Shown in pieces: positions 54,361-62,643 of a stretch of 64,000 nt of DNA. A program made the translations under genes and the position numbers. Origin of the DNA: Tsukamurella sputi (lineage in GTDB: Bacteria > Actinomycetota > Actinomycetes > Mycobacteriales > Mycobacteriaceae); NCBI RefSeq assembly GCF_007858445.1, contig NZ_VIGV01000004.1, positions 434,001-498,000 of the forward strand, written 5' to 3'. A model generated the notes under the pieces. That model did not search any database and had not been told where the DNA came from. It saw only the letters and a program-made list of their open reading frames with translations. Positions within the stretch are counted from its first letter, which is position 1; the number at the start of each line of letters is the position of its first letter.

Positions 54361-55053
54361 ATGAGCCGCATCCTGGTCGTCACCACCAGCGTCCCCTCCT
54401 ACGCGGTGAGCGGACGCCGCACCGGCCTCTGGCTGGGCGAACTCACTCACTTCGTGGACGCCGTCGAAGCGGCGGGCCACACCACCGTCATCGCGAGCAT
54501 CGACGGTGGCTTCGTGCCGATCGACCCCGAGTCGCTCAGTCACGAGGTCCTGGCGCAGGGCGGCACGCGCGCCCGCTACGACGACCCCGCCTTCATGGAC
54601 CGGCTGCGGAACACGCCGTCGCTCAGCGATGTCGACGCCACGGACTTCGACGCGATCTACCTCACCGGCGGGCACGGCGTGATGTTCGACTTCCCGACCG
54701 ACGAGCGCCTGGCGGCCCTGCTGCGCGAGTTCGACGAGGCGGGCAAGATCGTCTCCGCCGTCTGCCACGGCACCGCGGGCCTGCTCGGTGCCACCAAGGC
54801 CGACGGTGCGCCGCTCATCGCCGGCCGCCGGATCGCCGGATTCTCCTGGAATGAGGAGGTGCTGGCGGGTCTCGAGGCCATCGTTCCGTTCAACCTCGAG
54901 GAGCGGATCGCCGAGCGCGGCGCCACCTACGTCGAGGCCGATGAGGCCTGGGCCCCGTTCGCCGTCACCGACGGCACCGTCGTGACCGGTCAGAACCCGG
55001 CCAGCGCGCACCCCGTCGCCGAGGGTGTGCTGGCCCTGCTCGCGACCCGCTGA
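54361..55053 (+). CDS. DJ-1/PfpI-superfamily (type 1 glutamine amidotransferase-like) protein
   Basis: 230 residues. The nucleophile elbow AVCHGTAGLLGA carries the conserved Cys, with YLTGGHGVMFDFPTDERL before it supplying the Glu/His region of Hsp31/PfpI-like proteins. Members act as glyoxalase III, deglycases or chaperones. ATG 54361 has a GAGGAG site. The divergent MarR gene and the oxidative/electrophile role of the family suggest an inducible detoxification unit. Confidence 0.87.
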   Translation: MSRILVVTTSVPSYAVSGRRTGLWLGELTHFVDAVEAAGHTTVIASIDGGFVPIDPESLSHEVLAQGGTRARYDDPAFMDRLRNTPSLSDVDATDFDAIYLTGGHGVMFDFPTDERLAALLREFDEAGKIVSAVCHGTAGLLGATKADGAPLIAGRRIAGFSWNEEVLAGLEAIVPFNLEERIAERGATYVEADEAWAPFAVTDGTVVTGQNPASAHPVAEGVLALLATR

Positions 55054-55070
55054 AAAGAAATCCTGGCGGC

Positions 55071-55097
55071 TGTCGATTCCGCGTCGCCCCGATCGTC
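55071..55097 (+). promoter_or_regulatory. Candidate ECF42 promoter of the YCII-sigma operon
   Basis: TGTCGA at 55071-55076 and CGTC at 55094-55097, 17 bp apart, match the reported ECF42 target elements (TGTCGA at -35, CG[A/T]C at -10; from memory of work in Streptomyces venezuelae). It lies 47 bp before the YCII gene, which is coupled to an ECF42-type sigma gene, so it would be the autoregulated promoter. Confidence 0.55.
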
Positions 55098-55099
55098 AT

Positions 55100-55127
55100 C
55101 ACTGTGCCCCGCCCCTGGGGCACAGTG
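55100..55127 (+). terminator. 11-bp hairpin between the DJ-1-like gene and the YCII gene
   Basis: CACTGTGCCCC (55100-55110) / GGGGCACAGTG (55117-55127) with a 6-nt GCCCCT loop. It is 47 bp after the upstream stop and may terminate that transcript. It also falls at the expected 5' end of RNA from the ECF42-like promoter, so it may be a 5' UTR stem-loop instead. Confidence 0.55.
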
Positions 55128-55143
55128 GACATCAGGAGGAATC

Positions 55144-55539
55144 ATGCATTACGCACTACTGCTCAACAACGCCGAGCCCGGCGAGGGCGACAACCCCGAC
55201 GTGCCGGTGGAGGCCATGCTGCAGATGCAGCGAGCGATGGCGGATTACACCGCCGCGCTGCAGGCCGCGGGCGTGCTCGTCAGCGCTGAGATCCTGGAAC
55301 CGCAGGCGCGGACGGTCACCGTCACCCGCCGTGACGGTGACCTGCGCATCCAGGACGGCCCATTCGCCGACACCCGGGAGGCGCTCGCCGGCGTCTTCCT
55401 GCTCGACGTGCCGGACCAGGACGCCGCGATCGCCTGGGCGGAGAAGCACCCCGCCACCCAGTACGCGGTGATCGAGGTCCGCAAGGTCGCCGCGGCGTGC
55501 GACGAGGGCATCTGGAACGCCAACGCCTGCACGGACTGA
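55144..55539 (+). CDS. YCII-domain (DGPF) protein
   Basis: 131 residues with a dimeric ferredoxin-like YCII fold: MHYALLLNNAEPGEG at the start and the defining DGPF motif (RIQDGPFADTREALAG) in the middle. DGPF proteins are the constant neighbours of ECF42 sigma factors, as here. Ribosome-binding site AGGAGG. Its TGA (55537-55539) shares one base with the ATG of the sigma gene. Biochemical role unknown; they are thought to act with the sigma factor. Confidence 0.9.
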   Translation: MHYALLLNNAEPGEGDNPDVPVEAMLQMQRAMADYTAALQAAGVLVSAEILEPQARTVTVTRRDGDLRIQDGPFADTREALAGVFLLDVPDQDAAIAWAEKHPATQYAVIEVRKVAAACDEGIWNANACTD

Positions 55540-56726
55540 TGGACGCCCACGCGCAGGTGCGGGCGGAGACCGCCGCCCGCACCTCGTACGGCCGGCTGCT
55601 GGCGCTCCTCGCCGCGCGTACGCACGACGTCGCCGCCGCGGAGGACGCTCTCGCGGACGCCTTCGAGCGGGCCCTCACGCGGTGGCCGCTCGACGGTGTG
55701 CCCGCCGACCCGGACGCCTGGCTGCTCACCGTGGCGCGGAACCGTCAGCGCGACAGGTGGCGCTCCGCCGCGGAGCGCACGTCCGTCCTCTTCGACGAGG
55801 CCGTACACGACTCTCCCGCCCCCGGCGCCGTTCCCGACCGACGGCTGCAGCTGCTCCTCGTCTGCGCGCACCCCGACCTCGCGGACGCGAGTGTGCCGCT
55901 CATGCTCAACACCGTCCTGGGTTTCACCGCCGAACGGATCGGGGCGGCGTTCCTGATCCCCACCGCGACGATGGCCGCACGCCTCACGCGTGCGAAGAAG
56001 CGGATCGCGCGCGATCGCATCCCCTTCGCGGTGCCGGAGAACGGGCGGCTCGCCGAACGGCTCAGCCCGGTCCTGGAGGCCGTCTACGGCTCTTACGCCA
56101 TCGAATGGCCGACGCCCCCGCGGGAGCGGCACGCGCTGCTGCTCGGCCTCGGCGGAACCATCGCCGCCGCCGCTCCGTCGGTCGCCGAGGCGCACGGTCT
56201 CACCGCGCTTATGTACCTCTCCAGTGCCCGCCTGCCGGCCCGCGTCGACGAGGACGGGAAATACGTCCCACTGCCGCAGCAGGATCCGGGACGGTGGGAC
56301 CGTGACTTGATCGCCGCGGGCCACCGGCACCTGCGGGCCGCGCATGCGCTCGGCACCGTCGGCCGGTTCCAGCTGGAGGCGGCGATCGGTGCCGTGCATT
56401 GCGCGCGGCGGCCAGGGGAGCCTCCTGACTGGGCGAATCTGCGCTCCCTCTACGACTCCCTCGTCGCCCTCGCCCCGACCCGCGGGGCCGCCGTCGCTCG
56501 GGCCGCCGTCGTCGCCGAGATCGACGGTGCGCGTGCCGGTCTGGCGGAGCTCGACGCGGTGGACGGTACGGAGCGGCTGCAGGCCGCGTGGGCGCTGCGC
56601 GCGCACCTGCTGCAGCGCGCCGGCGATCCATCGGCAGAGGCTGCGTACGACAAAGCGGTGTCCCTCACGACGGACCCCGCGGAGCGCGATCATCTGCGGC
56701 GCCGCGCCCGTGGAGTCGGTCCATAA
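55539..56726 (+). CDS. ECF42-type RNA polymerase sigma factor with C-terminal TPR-like extension
   Basis: 395 residues, far longer than a plain ECF sigma. Region 2 is at ~15-75 (RLLALLAARTHDVAAAEDALADAFERALTRWP spans 2.1-2.2, then VARNRQRDRW), region 4 at ~105-165 (LTRAKKRIARDRIPF). The C-terminal ~225 residues contain a DUF6596-type domain and TPR-like helices, the ECF42 hallmark; in this group the extension, not an anti-sigma factor, is needed for activity. Coupled to the YCII gene by TGATG. The candidate ECF42 promoter at 55071 suggests autoregulation. Confidence 0.88.
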   Translation: MDAHAQVRAETAARTSYGRLLALLAARTHDVAAAEDALADAFERALTRWPLDGVPADPDAWLLTVARNRQRDRWRSAAERTSVLFDEAVHDSPAPGAVPDRRLQLLLVCAHPDLADASVPLMLNTVLGFTAERIGAAFLIPTATMAARLTRAKKRIARDRIPFAVPENGRLAERLSPVLEAVYGSYAIEWPTPPRERHALLLGLGGTIAAAAPSVAEAHGLTALMYLSSARLPARVDEDGKYVPLPQQDPGRWDRDLIAAGHRHLRAAHALGTVGRFQLEAAIGAVHCARRPGEPPDWANLRSLYDSLVALAPTRGAAVARAAVVAEIDGARAGLAELDAVDGTERLQAAWALRAHLLQRAGDPSAEAAYDKAVSLTTDPAERDHLRRRARGVGP

Positions 56727-56762
56727 CGGCGGATTCCGGACGGAATCGCTAGGGTCGGGCGC

Positions 56763-57329
56763 ATGGCGGACAGCGATGGGATCCGGGTGGGCGACCCCGA
56801 ACGACAGCGGGCCGTCGAGCTCCTCGGTGAGGCGATGGCGACCGGGTACCTCACGGTGGAGGAGTTCGACCAGCGCACGCACGAGGCCTATCGGGCGTCG
56901 AATCGCGGGGAACTGCAGGAGCTGGTGAACGACCTCCCGATCCGGGACCGCCTCTTCCCGCGCACGCTCGCGGAGCAGGCAGCGGACCGTCCGCCCGAAG
57001 AATTGGACATCGAGTGGTCGACCGTCCACCGCAAGGGCGTGTGGACGGTGCCCGCGCGGATGCGCATCGTCGGCTCCACGGGCACCGCGAAGATCGACTT
57101 CCGCAGCGCCGACTTCCCGTACGGCGGGGTGGAGATCGACGTGCAGGTCTCCTGGAGCACGCTCAAGCTGCACCTGAGCCCGACCATGCGTGTGGACGCG
57201 ACGGGGATGGGGTATTCGGGCTGGAGCTCGCTCAAGGACAAGGCCGGTCCGCCCGATGGAGCCGCGGGTCCACTGCTCGTACTCCGTGGTTCCGCGTCCG
57301 CCGGAAGCACGATCCAACTTCGCCGGTGA
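56763..57329 (+). CDS. DUF1707 domain protein with LiaF-like C-terminal part
   Basis: 188 residues. The N-terminal DUF1707 domain (IRVGDPERQRAVELLGEAMATGYLTVEEFDQRTHEAYRA spans it, ending LVNDLP) is typical of actinobacteria. The C-terminal half is beta-rich (GTAKIDFRSADFPYGGVEIDVQVSWSTLKLHL), like the cell-wall-active-antibiotic-response domain. TAGGGT (56750-56755) is seven bases before ATG 56763 (leaderless). Function unknown; possibly envelope related. Confidence 0.82.
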   Translation: MADSDGIRVGDPERQRAVELLGEAMATGYLTVEEFDQRTHEAYRASNRGELQELVNDLPIRDRLFPRTLAEQAADRPPEELDIEWSTVHRKGVWTVPARMRIVGSTGTAKIDFRSADFPYGGVEIDVQVSWSTLKLHLSPTMRVDATGMGYSGWSSLKDKAGPPDGAAGPLLVLRGSASAGSTIQLRR

Positions 57330-57372
57330 TCCGGCCGTTCTCGCGTTACGGTGAGTCGGACGAAGGAGTCTC

Positions 57373-57996
57373 ATGGCGGATGTCTGGCAGCTGGTCCACG
57401 CGGAACGCCGCGCCCTGATCACCTTCCTGGAGGGTGTCGACGATGCCCGCTGGGACACGCCCTCACTCTGTCCCGGGTGGCGCGTGCGCGATGTCGTGGC
57501 GCATCAGATCTCGACCGCCGACACCACCCGGCTGAGCTTCATCACAGGAATGCTCCGCGCCCGCTTCGACTTCGACCGCGACAACCAGAACGGGGTCGAT
57601 CGCGAACTCGGTCCGGCGCCGCAGATGCTCGAGCGGTTCCGTGCGCTCGCCGATCGCACGTCGGGCCCACCCGCCCCGCTCGATACGCGGCTCGTCGAAG
57701 TGGTCGTGCACGGCGAGGACATCCGCCGCCCGCTCGGTGCCGTCGGTGACTACCCGACGGAGGCAGTCGAGCGTGCGCTCCGGCTGCAGGCGCGTACGGG
57801 TAAAGGCATGGGCGGGGCTAAGGAGCACGTCGCGGGACTGCGGCTGCGCGCCACCGACGCCGACGTCACGCTCGGCGACGGGCCCGAGGTGACCGGTCCG
57901 CTCCTGTCCCTGCTGCTCGCCGTGAGCGGGCGCACCGTCGCCCTTGAGGAACTGAGCGGCGAGGGCCTGCCCACGCTCGCCGAGCGCGTGGCCTGA
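57373..57996 (+). CDS. Maleylpyruvate isomerase-family (TIGR03083, DinB-fold) protein
   Basis: 207 residues. RWDTPSLCPGWRVRDVVAHQIS is the N-terminal signature of the TIGR03083/mycothiol-dependent family, with the His of VAHQ and VVVHGEDIRRPLG giving the metal ligands. Enzymes of this group use mycothiol as cofactor, for example in maleylpyruvate isomerisation. No gentisate-pathway genes are near, so the substrate is open. ATG 57373 has a GAAGGAG site. Confidence 0.85.
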   Translation: MADVWQLVHAERRALITFLEGVDDARWDTPSLCPGWRVRDVVAHQISTADTTRLSFITGMLRARFDFDRDNQNGVDRELGPAPQMLERFRALADRTSGPPAPLDTRLVEVVVHGEDIRRPLGAVGDYPTEAVERALRLQARTGKGMGGAKEHVAGLRLRATDADVTLGDGPEVTGPLLSLLLAVSGRTVALEELSGEGLPTLAERVA

Positions 57997-57999
57997 GGC

Positions 58000-58464
58000 T
58001 CAGCGCGCGGGAGCGATCGTGATCCGCGCGTCGATGCGGGTGATGCGGCACGTGCTGCGGGGGATGCGGAAGTCCTCATCGGTCGGGGCGTCGACGATGC
58101 GCTGCCCCGCGATCCGGACGGGCACGACGAACCGGTAGTTGAGCAGGTCGCGGTCGCCGCCCGGGGCGACGGTGCGCGCCGTGACGCGCGGTGCGTCCAT
58201 GATCGAGTACTGCAGGTGCCGGTCGAGATCCCCGCGCAGCTGTTCACCCGAGAATCCGGTCTGCAGGCCGTTCTCGAACCGGACCGCGTTCGGAGCGAAG
58301 GGGACCGCTCCGGCCAGGGTGCGGTCACCGAGGGCGGCGATGTACGCGTCCGCGGCGGCGAGTTGGCGCGCGGGAGTGCAATCTGCGGCCGAGGCGGGCG
58401 CGGCGAGCGCCGCTGCCGCGAGGACGGGGATCACGGCGGGCGTGAGGCGGTGAAGGGCGGCCAT
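58000..58464 (-). CDS. Small secreted protein
   Basis: 154 residues. Clear Sec signal peptide with an Ala-rich core and AASA-type cleavage near residue 27 (AAPASAADC). The mature part begins with helical sequence (CTPARQLAAADAYIAALGD) and includes beta-strand-like segments (NYRFVVPVRIAG, TRIDARITIAP); Cys28 and a second Cys near the C-terminus (STCRITRID) could form a disulfide. It may be SnoaL/NTF2-like, but I am not certain. TACTGT lies six bases before ATG 58464 (leaderless). Confidence 0.65.
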   Translation of the reverse strand: MAALHRLTPAVIPVLAAAALAAPASAADCTPARQLAAADAYIAALGDRTLAGAVPFAPNAVRFENGLQTGFSGEQLRGDLDRHLQYSIMDAPRVTARTVAPGGDRDLLNYRFVVPVRIAGQRIVDAPTDEDFRIPRSTCRITRIDARITIAPAR

Positions 58465-58541
58465 GCGCTCACAGTAACCGCGGTAACGGCATCGCCCCTG
58501 CGAGTACGCCGACGACACCTCACGCAGCGCGGCATCGACTC

Positions 58542-59171
58542 TCAGGCGGCCTCGCGACCGTGTGCCCGCTCGGCGACGGCCGCCCCGGCGTCCTCGGCGG
58601 CGCGTTCGCGGGCGAGGTGCTGTTCCGGGACGTCGGATTCGCCGTCGACCAGCAGGAACAGATCGGAATCCACGGCGCCCATGTATCCCGCCAGGCCGTC
58701 GACCAGCTGGGCGCGCATGCCGTCGAGGTAACCGTGCTTGCGGTACGTCGATTCGCCGACGGCGCCGATCGGGAAGAAGTAGAGCCGCTTCGGGGCGGCG
58801 AGCTCGGCGCCGGAGCCCGTGTCGTCGTACGCCCAGTCGCGCGTGAAGACGCGGTCGACCCAGCCCTTGAGTGGGCCGGGGAGTCCCCACCAGTAGACGG
58901 GGAAGACGACCGCGATCGCGTCGAACGCCTCCAGGCGTCGCTGCTCGGCCCGGACGTCCTCGGGGACGGCCGAGCGGTCGCGGTAGGCGGTGTGGTCGCC
59001 GGAGCCGAACGTCGGATCGAAGCCCTCGGCGAGGAGGTCGTGGTGCTCGACCTCGGTGAATCCGCCGCGGAGCAGGCCGCGCGCGACGGCGCGGGCGGTC
59101 CGTGCGGTGGCGGAGTCGGCGTCGGGATGGGAGGTGACCACGACCGCGCGGAGCTGCTGCTGATTCGTCAT
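58542..59171 (-). CDS. NAD(P)H oxidoreductase, flavodoxin-like (KefF/MdaB/NQO family)
   Basis: 209 residues from ATG 59171. AVVVTSHPDADSATARTARAVARGL binds the FMN/FAD phosphate, FDAIAVVFPVYWWGLPGPLKGWVDRVF is the family signature, and FPIGAVGESTYRKHGY follows. These enzymes reduce quinones and nitroaromatics by two electrons. It is divergent from a MerR-type gene, with a TTGACT / 20-bp / CATGCT promoter and TGACAT-N2-ATGTCA dyad on its side, the classic MerR activator layout. Confidence 0.88.
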   Translation of the reverse strand: MTNQQQLRAVVVTSHPDADSATARTARAVARGLLRGGFTEVEHHDLLAEGFDPTFGSGDHTAYRDRSAVPEDVRAEQRRLEAFDAIAVVFPVYWWGLPGPLKGWVDRVFTRDWAYDDTGSGAELAAPKRLYFFPIGAVGESTYRKHGYLDGMRAQLVDGLAGYMGAVDSDLFLLVDGESDVPEQHLARERAAEDAGAAVAERAHGREAA

Positions 59172-59177
59172 ACTGAG

Positions 59178-59209
59178 AGCATGAACTCTGACATCAATGT
59201 CATAGTCAA
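59178..59209 (-). promoter_or_regulatory. MerR-type promoter and operator of the NAD(P)H oxidoreductase gene
   Basis: On the minus strand TTGACT (59209-59204) and CATGCT (59183-59178) are 20 bp apart, and the spacer holds TGACAT-CA-ATGTCA (59189-59202), a perfect dyad around a 2-bp centre. This is the geometry of MerR-activated promoters. It falls between the oxidoreductase start and the likely true start of the divergent merR gene. Confidence 0.6.
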
Positions 59210-59222
59210 GCCCGGCCTCCGG

Positions 59223-59588
59223 ATGCGCGACCTCTGCGCGCGGACGGGCGCGACGCCGCGGATGATCCGGCACTACGAGGCGACGGGGATCCTCGCGCCC
59301 GGCCGGGAGTCCAATGGCTACCGGATCTTCACCGAAGAGGACGTGCGCACCGTCGCCGACGCCCGATGCCTCATCGAGGCCGGACTGTCGGCGGCCGAGA
59401 CCGCCGAGCTGATCGGCATCGTCTGCGGCGACGGCCCCCAGGCGTCCGGGGAGCTCGACGTCGCCCTCCTCCGCATCGCCGAGCGTCGGACCGTGCTCGA
59501 CGAGCGGATCGCCCAGCTCGTCGCCGCCGCGACCAAGCTCGACGAGCTCCGCGACTACGTCGTCGGTGTTCGCGGCATCACCAGATGA
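59223..59588 (+). CDS. MerR-family transcriptional regulator
   Basis: 121 residues from ATG 59223. Winged helix: RMRDLCARTGATPRMIRHYEATGIL, then SNGYRIFTEEDVRTVADARCL; the C-terminal helix (LDERIAQLVAAATKLDELRDYV) forms the dimer coiled coil. An in-frame ATG at 59181 would add 14 residues, but that codon stretch is the operator dyad and would leave only 9 bp between the divergent starts, so I prefer 59223. Family similarity is to redox or aromatic-compound-responsive MerR proteins; no metal-binding Cys pair is visible. Confidence 0.8.
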   Translation: MRDLCARTGATPRMIRHYEATGILAPGRESNGYRIFTEEDVRTVADARCLIEAGLSAAETAELIGIVCGDGPQASGELDVALLRIAERRTVLDERIAQLVAAATKLDELRDYVVGVRGITR

Positions 59589-59931
59589 CGGCGAGCCCTG
59601 CGGCGGTCAGCGACAGCACGCCGGCGGCGTAGAACATCCCGCGCGGCACGGCCTCGCCCGTGCGCTTCTGGCGCGCGCTGCCCATGCCGAGGAGACCGCC
59701 GAGGATCAGCAGGATCACCAGCTTGATCCCGATCTTGGGGTAGTTCAGCTCGATCCCCGCCGGCCACGGCGCCGCCAGAGCGAGGCCGGTGATCAGGGAG
59801 ACGAGGAGGCCGTAGTCCATGACCCGGTCGAAACGGAACCGGCCCGACGCCGCCGAAGCGACCCAGCCGCCGAAGGTGATCGCGAAGCCCACGATGTGCA
59901 CGAGAACTATTACGTTGCGTAGTACTTCCAT
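59578..59931 (-). CDS. Small integral membrane protein, 117 aa
   Basis: Four hydrophobic segments with short loops: VIVLVHIVGFAITFGGWVA, MDYGLLVSLITGLALAAP, IGIKLVILLILGGLLGMG and MFYAAGVLSLTAAGLAVIW. The His in the first helix and Lys/Gln-Lys in the loop are conserved-looking, but the family is not recognised. TACGCT lies six bases before ATG 59931 (leaderless). Its 3' end overlaps the converging merR gene by 11 bp. Confidence 0.7.
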   Translation of the reverse strand: MEVLRNVIVLVHIVGFAITFGGWVASAASGRFRFDRVMDYGLLVSLITGLALAAPWPAGIELNYPKIGIKLVILLILGGLLGMGSARQKRTGEAVPRGMFYAAGVLSLTAAGLAVIW

Positions 59932-60036
59932 GGGGTCAGCGTAACGAACCGGACGAATCGTGCAGGCGGTACCGGGATTCACGCGGAGCGCGCCGAGGGG
60001 TTCCCTGTCCCCGCCGACGGGTCTACGGTCGAGGAC

Positions 60037-61230
60037 ATGGGTGCACTCGTTATCGTCGGAGCAGGCCTTGCAGCCGCGAAAGCGGCCGAGGCGCTGAGGG
60101 ATCTGGGCCACGACGGTCCCGTCGTTCTCATCGGCGCCGAATCTCATCTGCCGTACGAGCGACCTCCGCTGTCCAAGGACTATCTGCAGGGGAAGGCCGA
60201 CCGTGAGAGCGTCTTCACCTTCGACGCAGCCTGGTACGCCGATCACGATGTCACTGTGCGGACAGGCGTCCGCGCCGTCTCGCTCGACCGCGAGGCGCGC
60301 ACCGTCGGCCTGGACACCGGCGAGTCCGTGCCCTACGACGATCTGATCCTCGCCACCGGCTCCCGTGCGCGGCCGCTGCCCGGGGCCGACGGGGTCCACT
60401 ATCTGCGGACGCTCGACGACAGCGACGCGCTGCGGACGGTCTTCGAGAAGGGCGGCCGCCTCGGCGTCGTCGGTGCCGGCTGGATCGGGCTCGAGGCCGC
60501 CGCGGCCGCGCGCGGCGCAGGCCTGGAGGTCACCGTCGTCGAGCCCGCCGAGCAACCGCTCCTCGGCGCGCTCGGCCCCGAGCTCGGCAAGGTCTTCGCC
60601 GACCTGCATCGCGCACACGGCGTCGACCTGCGTACCGGGACCGGGGTGCGCGCCGTCGAACCCGGCGGTCGGGGCCTGGTCCTCGACGACGGGACCACGA
60701 TCGAGGCCGACGCCGTGCTCGTCGGGATCGGCGCCATGCCCAACATCGAGTTCGCCGACGAGGCCGGCCTGGAGACAGCGGAGGGCGGTGTCGCCGTCGA
60801 CGCCGGACTGCGCACCTCCGACCCGCACGTCTTCGCCGTCGGCGACATCGCGGCCGCCGAGAACCCGACGGTCGGCCGACGGGTCCGCGTGGAGCACTGG
60901 GCCAACGCGCTCAACCAGCCGCGCGTCGCCGCGGCGAACATTCTCGGCGGATCCGAGGTCTACGACCGCCTCCCGTACTTCTTCACCGACCAGTACCAAC
61001 TCGGCATGGAGTACCTCGGCCTGTCCACCGGCTACGACGACGTGGTGATCCGCGGCGACCTGGACGCGCTGGAATTCGTGGCCTTCTGGCTGGCGGAGGG
61101 GCGCGTCCTCGCCGGAATGAACGTGAACGTGTGGGACGTGGGCGATGATGTGCGTGCGCTGATCACGTCCCGCCGGGTGGTCGACGCGGCTCGTCTCGCG
61201 GATCCCGGCGTACCGCTCGCGGAGGTCTAA
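60037..61230 (+). CDS. Ferredoxin reductase-type FAD/NAD(P)-disulfide oxidoreductase
   Basis: 397 residues. FAD-binding GAGLAAAKAAEALR at the N-terminus (Rossmann GxGxxxA), LPYERPPLSKDYL, LILATGSRARPLPG, NAD-binding VVGAGWIGLEAAAAARG and FAVGDIAAAENP near residue 270 are those of rubredoxin/ferredoxin reductases that serve cytochrome P450 or Rieske oxygenases (ThcD/RhdA/CamA type). No partner ferredoxin or oxygenase is adjacent. TACGGT (60024-60029) is seven bases before ATG 60037 (leaderless). Confidence 0.9.
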   Translation: MGALVIVGAGLAAAKAAEALRDLGHDGPVVLIGAESHLPYERPPLSKDYLQGKADRESVFTFDAAWYADHDVTVRTGVRAVSLDREARTVGLDTGESVPYDDLILATGSRARPLPGADGVHYLRTLDDSDALRTVFEKGGRLGVVGAGWIGLEAAAAARGAGLEVTVVEPAEQPLLGALGPELGKVFADLHRAHGVDLRTGTGVRAVEPGGRGLVLDDGTTIEADAVLVGIGAMPNIEFADEAGLETAEGGVAVDAGLRTSDPHVFAVGDIAAAENPTVGRRVRVEHWANALNQPRVAAANILGGSEVYDRLPYFFTDQYQLGMEYLGLSTGYDDVVIRGDLDALEFVAFWLAEGRVLAGMNVNVWDVGDDVRALITSRRVVDAARLADPGVPLAEV

Positions 61231-61235
61231 CACCC

Positions 61236-62207
61236 ATGACGCCCCGACGGTCGGCGCGGGTCGCCGGCACGATCGCCGCCGCCCTCGTCAGCGTCTCGCT
61301 GTTCGCCGCCCCGGTGAGCGCGGCGCCGTCGCCGTACTGCGGCACCGCGCTGACGCCCGCGGAGAACGCGCGCATCATCGCGCTGTCCGACCCGCGCGCG
61401 CTCCCGACCGTGCCGACCTTCGCGAGCTTGGACGATCTCACGGTGCGGCAGCGCGGGATCGCCGACATCCTGGCCGCGCACCGCGACCGCCGCGGCCTGT
61501 TCGGTGTCGGCATGGACGGCGTTATCCGCGACGCGGTGACCCCGACGCAGCGGAACGAGGCGGGCCTCGACGATCCCCGCTACACGAAATCCTTGTCGAT
61601 CGACCTGGTCAGCCGTTACCTGCGCGCCGTCCACGCGCAGTGGACCGGCGGCGCCGTGCCGCAGTGGTGGGGCAACTACTTCCGGCTGGCGGCGCGCTGC
61701 GAGCTGCCGGCCGGCCGGGTGGCGATGGCGGGCTACAACGCGCACATCACCGTCGACCTCGCGTACACGGTCGCGCAGACCCGGAGCACCCCTGCGAACG
61801 CGCGCGACTTCTACCGCGTCGTGGATTCGATCGCGAAGAACGGCAATGTGATCCCGGAGCGCAGCAAGCGGATCTACGGCGCCGATCTGTGGGGGCTGTG
61901 GACCTTCTACTTCTTCGGCCAGGGGCTCGACTGGGTCGTCGGTGCGGGCGTCGCCTCCAACCTGATGTTGCGGGCCGCCGACGACGGCTACAACACCCTC
62001 ACCTTCGCGAACGGGCTCGCGCTGCAGAACCCCGGTGTCCGCCCCGCGACAGAGGGCGAGATCCTCGCCCTGTGGCAGACCGGCGAGATCGCCTTCGACG
62101 TCCTGTCGGGGCTCGGCGGCCTCGGCACGCCGGGCGCCCCCGCGCCGAATCCCGCGCCGACGCAACGCCCCGCACCCGCCCCCGTGCTCGCCGCGAGCGG
62201 GCGCTGA
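61236..62207 (+). CDS. DUF5995 secreted protein
   Basis: 323 residues with a Sec signal peptide (VAGTIAAALVSVSLFAAPVSAAP), a central helical domain with WWGNYFRLAARCELPAGRVAMAGYNAHITVDLAYTV (the DUF5995 pattern, with a His and Asp that could bind metal) and a Pro/Ala-rich C-terminal tail. Starts 5 bp after the flavoprotein stop, so it is probably in the same transcript. Common in Mycobacteriales; function unknown. Confidence 0.8.
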   Translation: MTPRRSARVAGTIAAALVSVSLFAAPVSAAPSPYCGTALTPAENARIIALSDPRALPTVPTFASLDDLTVRQRGIADILAAHRDRRGLFGVGMDGVIRDAVTPTQRNEAGLDDPRYTKSLSIDLVSRYLRAVHAQWTGGAVPQWWGNYFRLAARCELPAGRVAMAGYNAHITVDLAYTVAQTRSTPANARDFYRVVDSIAKNGNVIPERSKRIYGADLWGLWTFYFFGQGLDWVVGAGVASNLMLRAADDGYNTLTFANGLALQNPGVRPATEGEILALWQTGEIAFDVLSGLGGLGTPGAPAPNPAPTQRPAPAPVLAASGR

Positions 62208-62231
62208 TCAGCGGGGTGCGATAGTGCAGGG

Positions 62232-62633
62232 GTGACCTTCGAGGAACTCGTCAGCTACAACGCCTCCCTGCCGTTCAACCGCTGGGCCGGGATCGAGGTG
62301 CTCAGCGCCGACCGTGAGGAGGTCGTTCTCCGCCTCGAACGCCGCGACGACCTGTGCCAGAACGTCGGCGGCCTCCACGCCGCGCTGATCGCGGGCGTCC
62401 TGGAGAACGCCTGCGGCTACGCCCTCGCGATGCACCCCGGCGCGGGCGGCCTCGTCACCCAGATGGACACGCAGTTCCTGCGCCCCGCCCAGGGCGAGGC
62501 CTTCCTCGCCGTCGGCCGAGTGGTCAAACCCGGTAGTAAGCAGAGCTTCTCGGAGGCAGACTTCTTCGTCGAGGTCGACGGTGCGCGCGGGCCCCGGTTC
62601 GCCACGGCCCGCGCGCTCATCGTCCCCTCCTAG
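62232..62633 (+). CDS. PaaI/YiiD-like hotdog thioesterase
   Basis: 133 residues, single hotdog domain. LCQNVGGLHAALIAGVLENACGYAL holds the HAA/Glu catalytic region, followed by VTQMDTQFLRPAQGEAFLAVGRV, typical of PaaI and DUF4442-type acyl-CoA thioesterases. GTG 62232 lies six bases after GATAGT (62220-62225), so it may be leaderless. Probably hydrolyses a fatty or aromatic acyl-CoA; substrate unknown. Confidence 0.85.
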   Translation: MTFEELVSYNASLPFNRWAGIEVLSADREEVVLRLERRDDLCQNVGGLHAALIAGVLENACGYALAMHPGAGGLVTQMDTQFLRPAQGEAFLAVGRVVKPGSKQSFSEADFFVEVDGARGPRFATARALIVPS

Positions 62634-62643
62634 TTACAACGGC

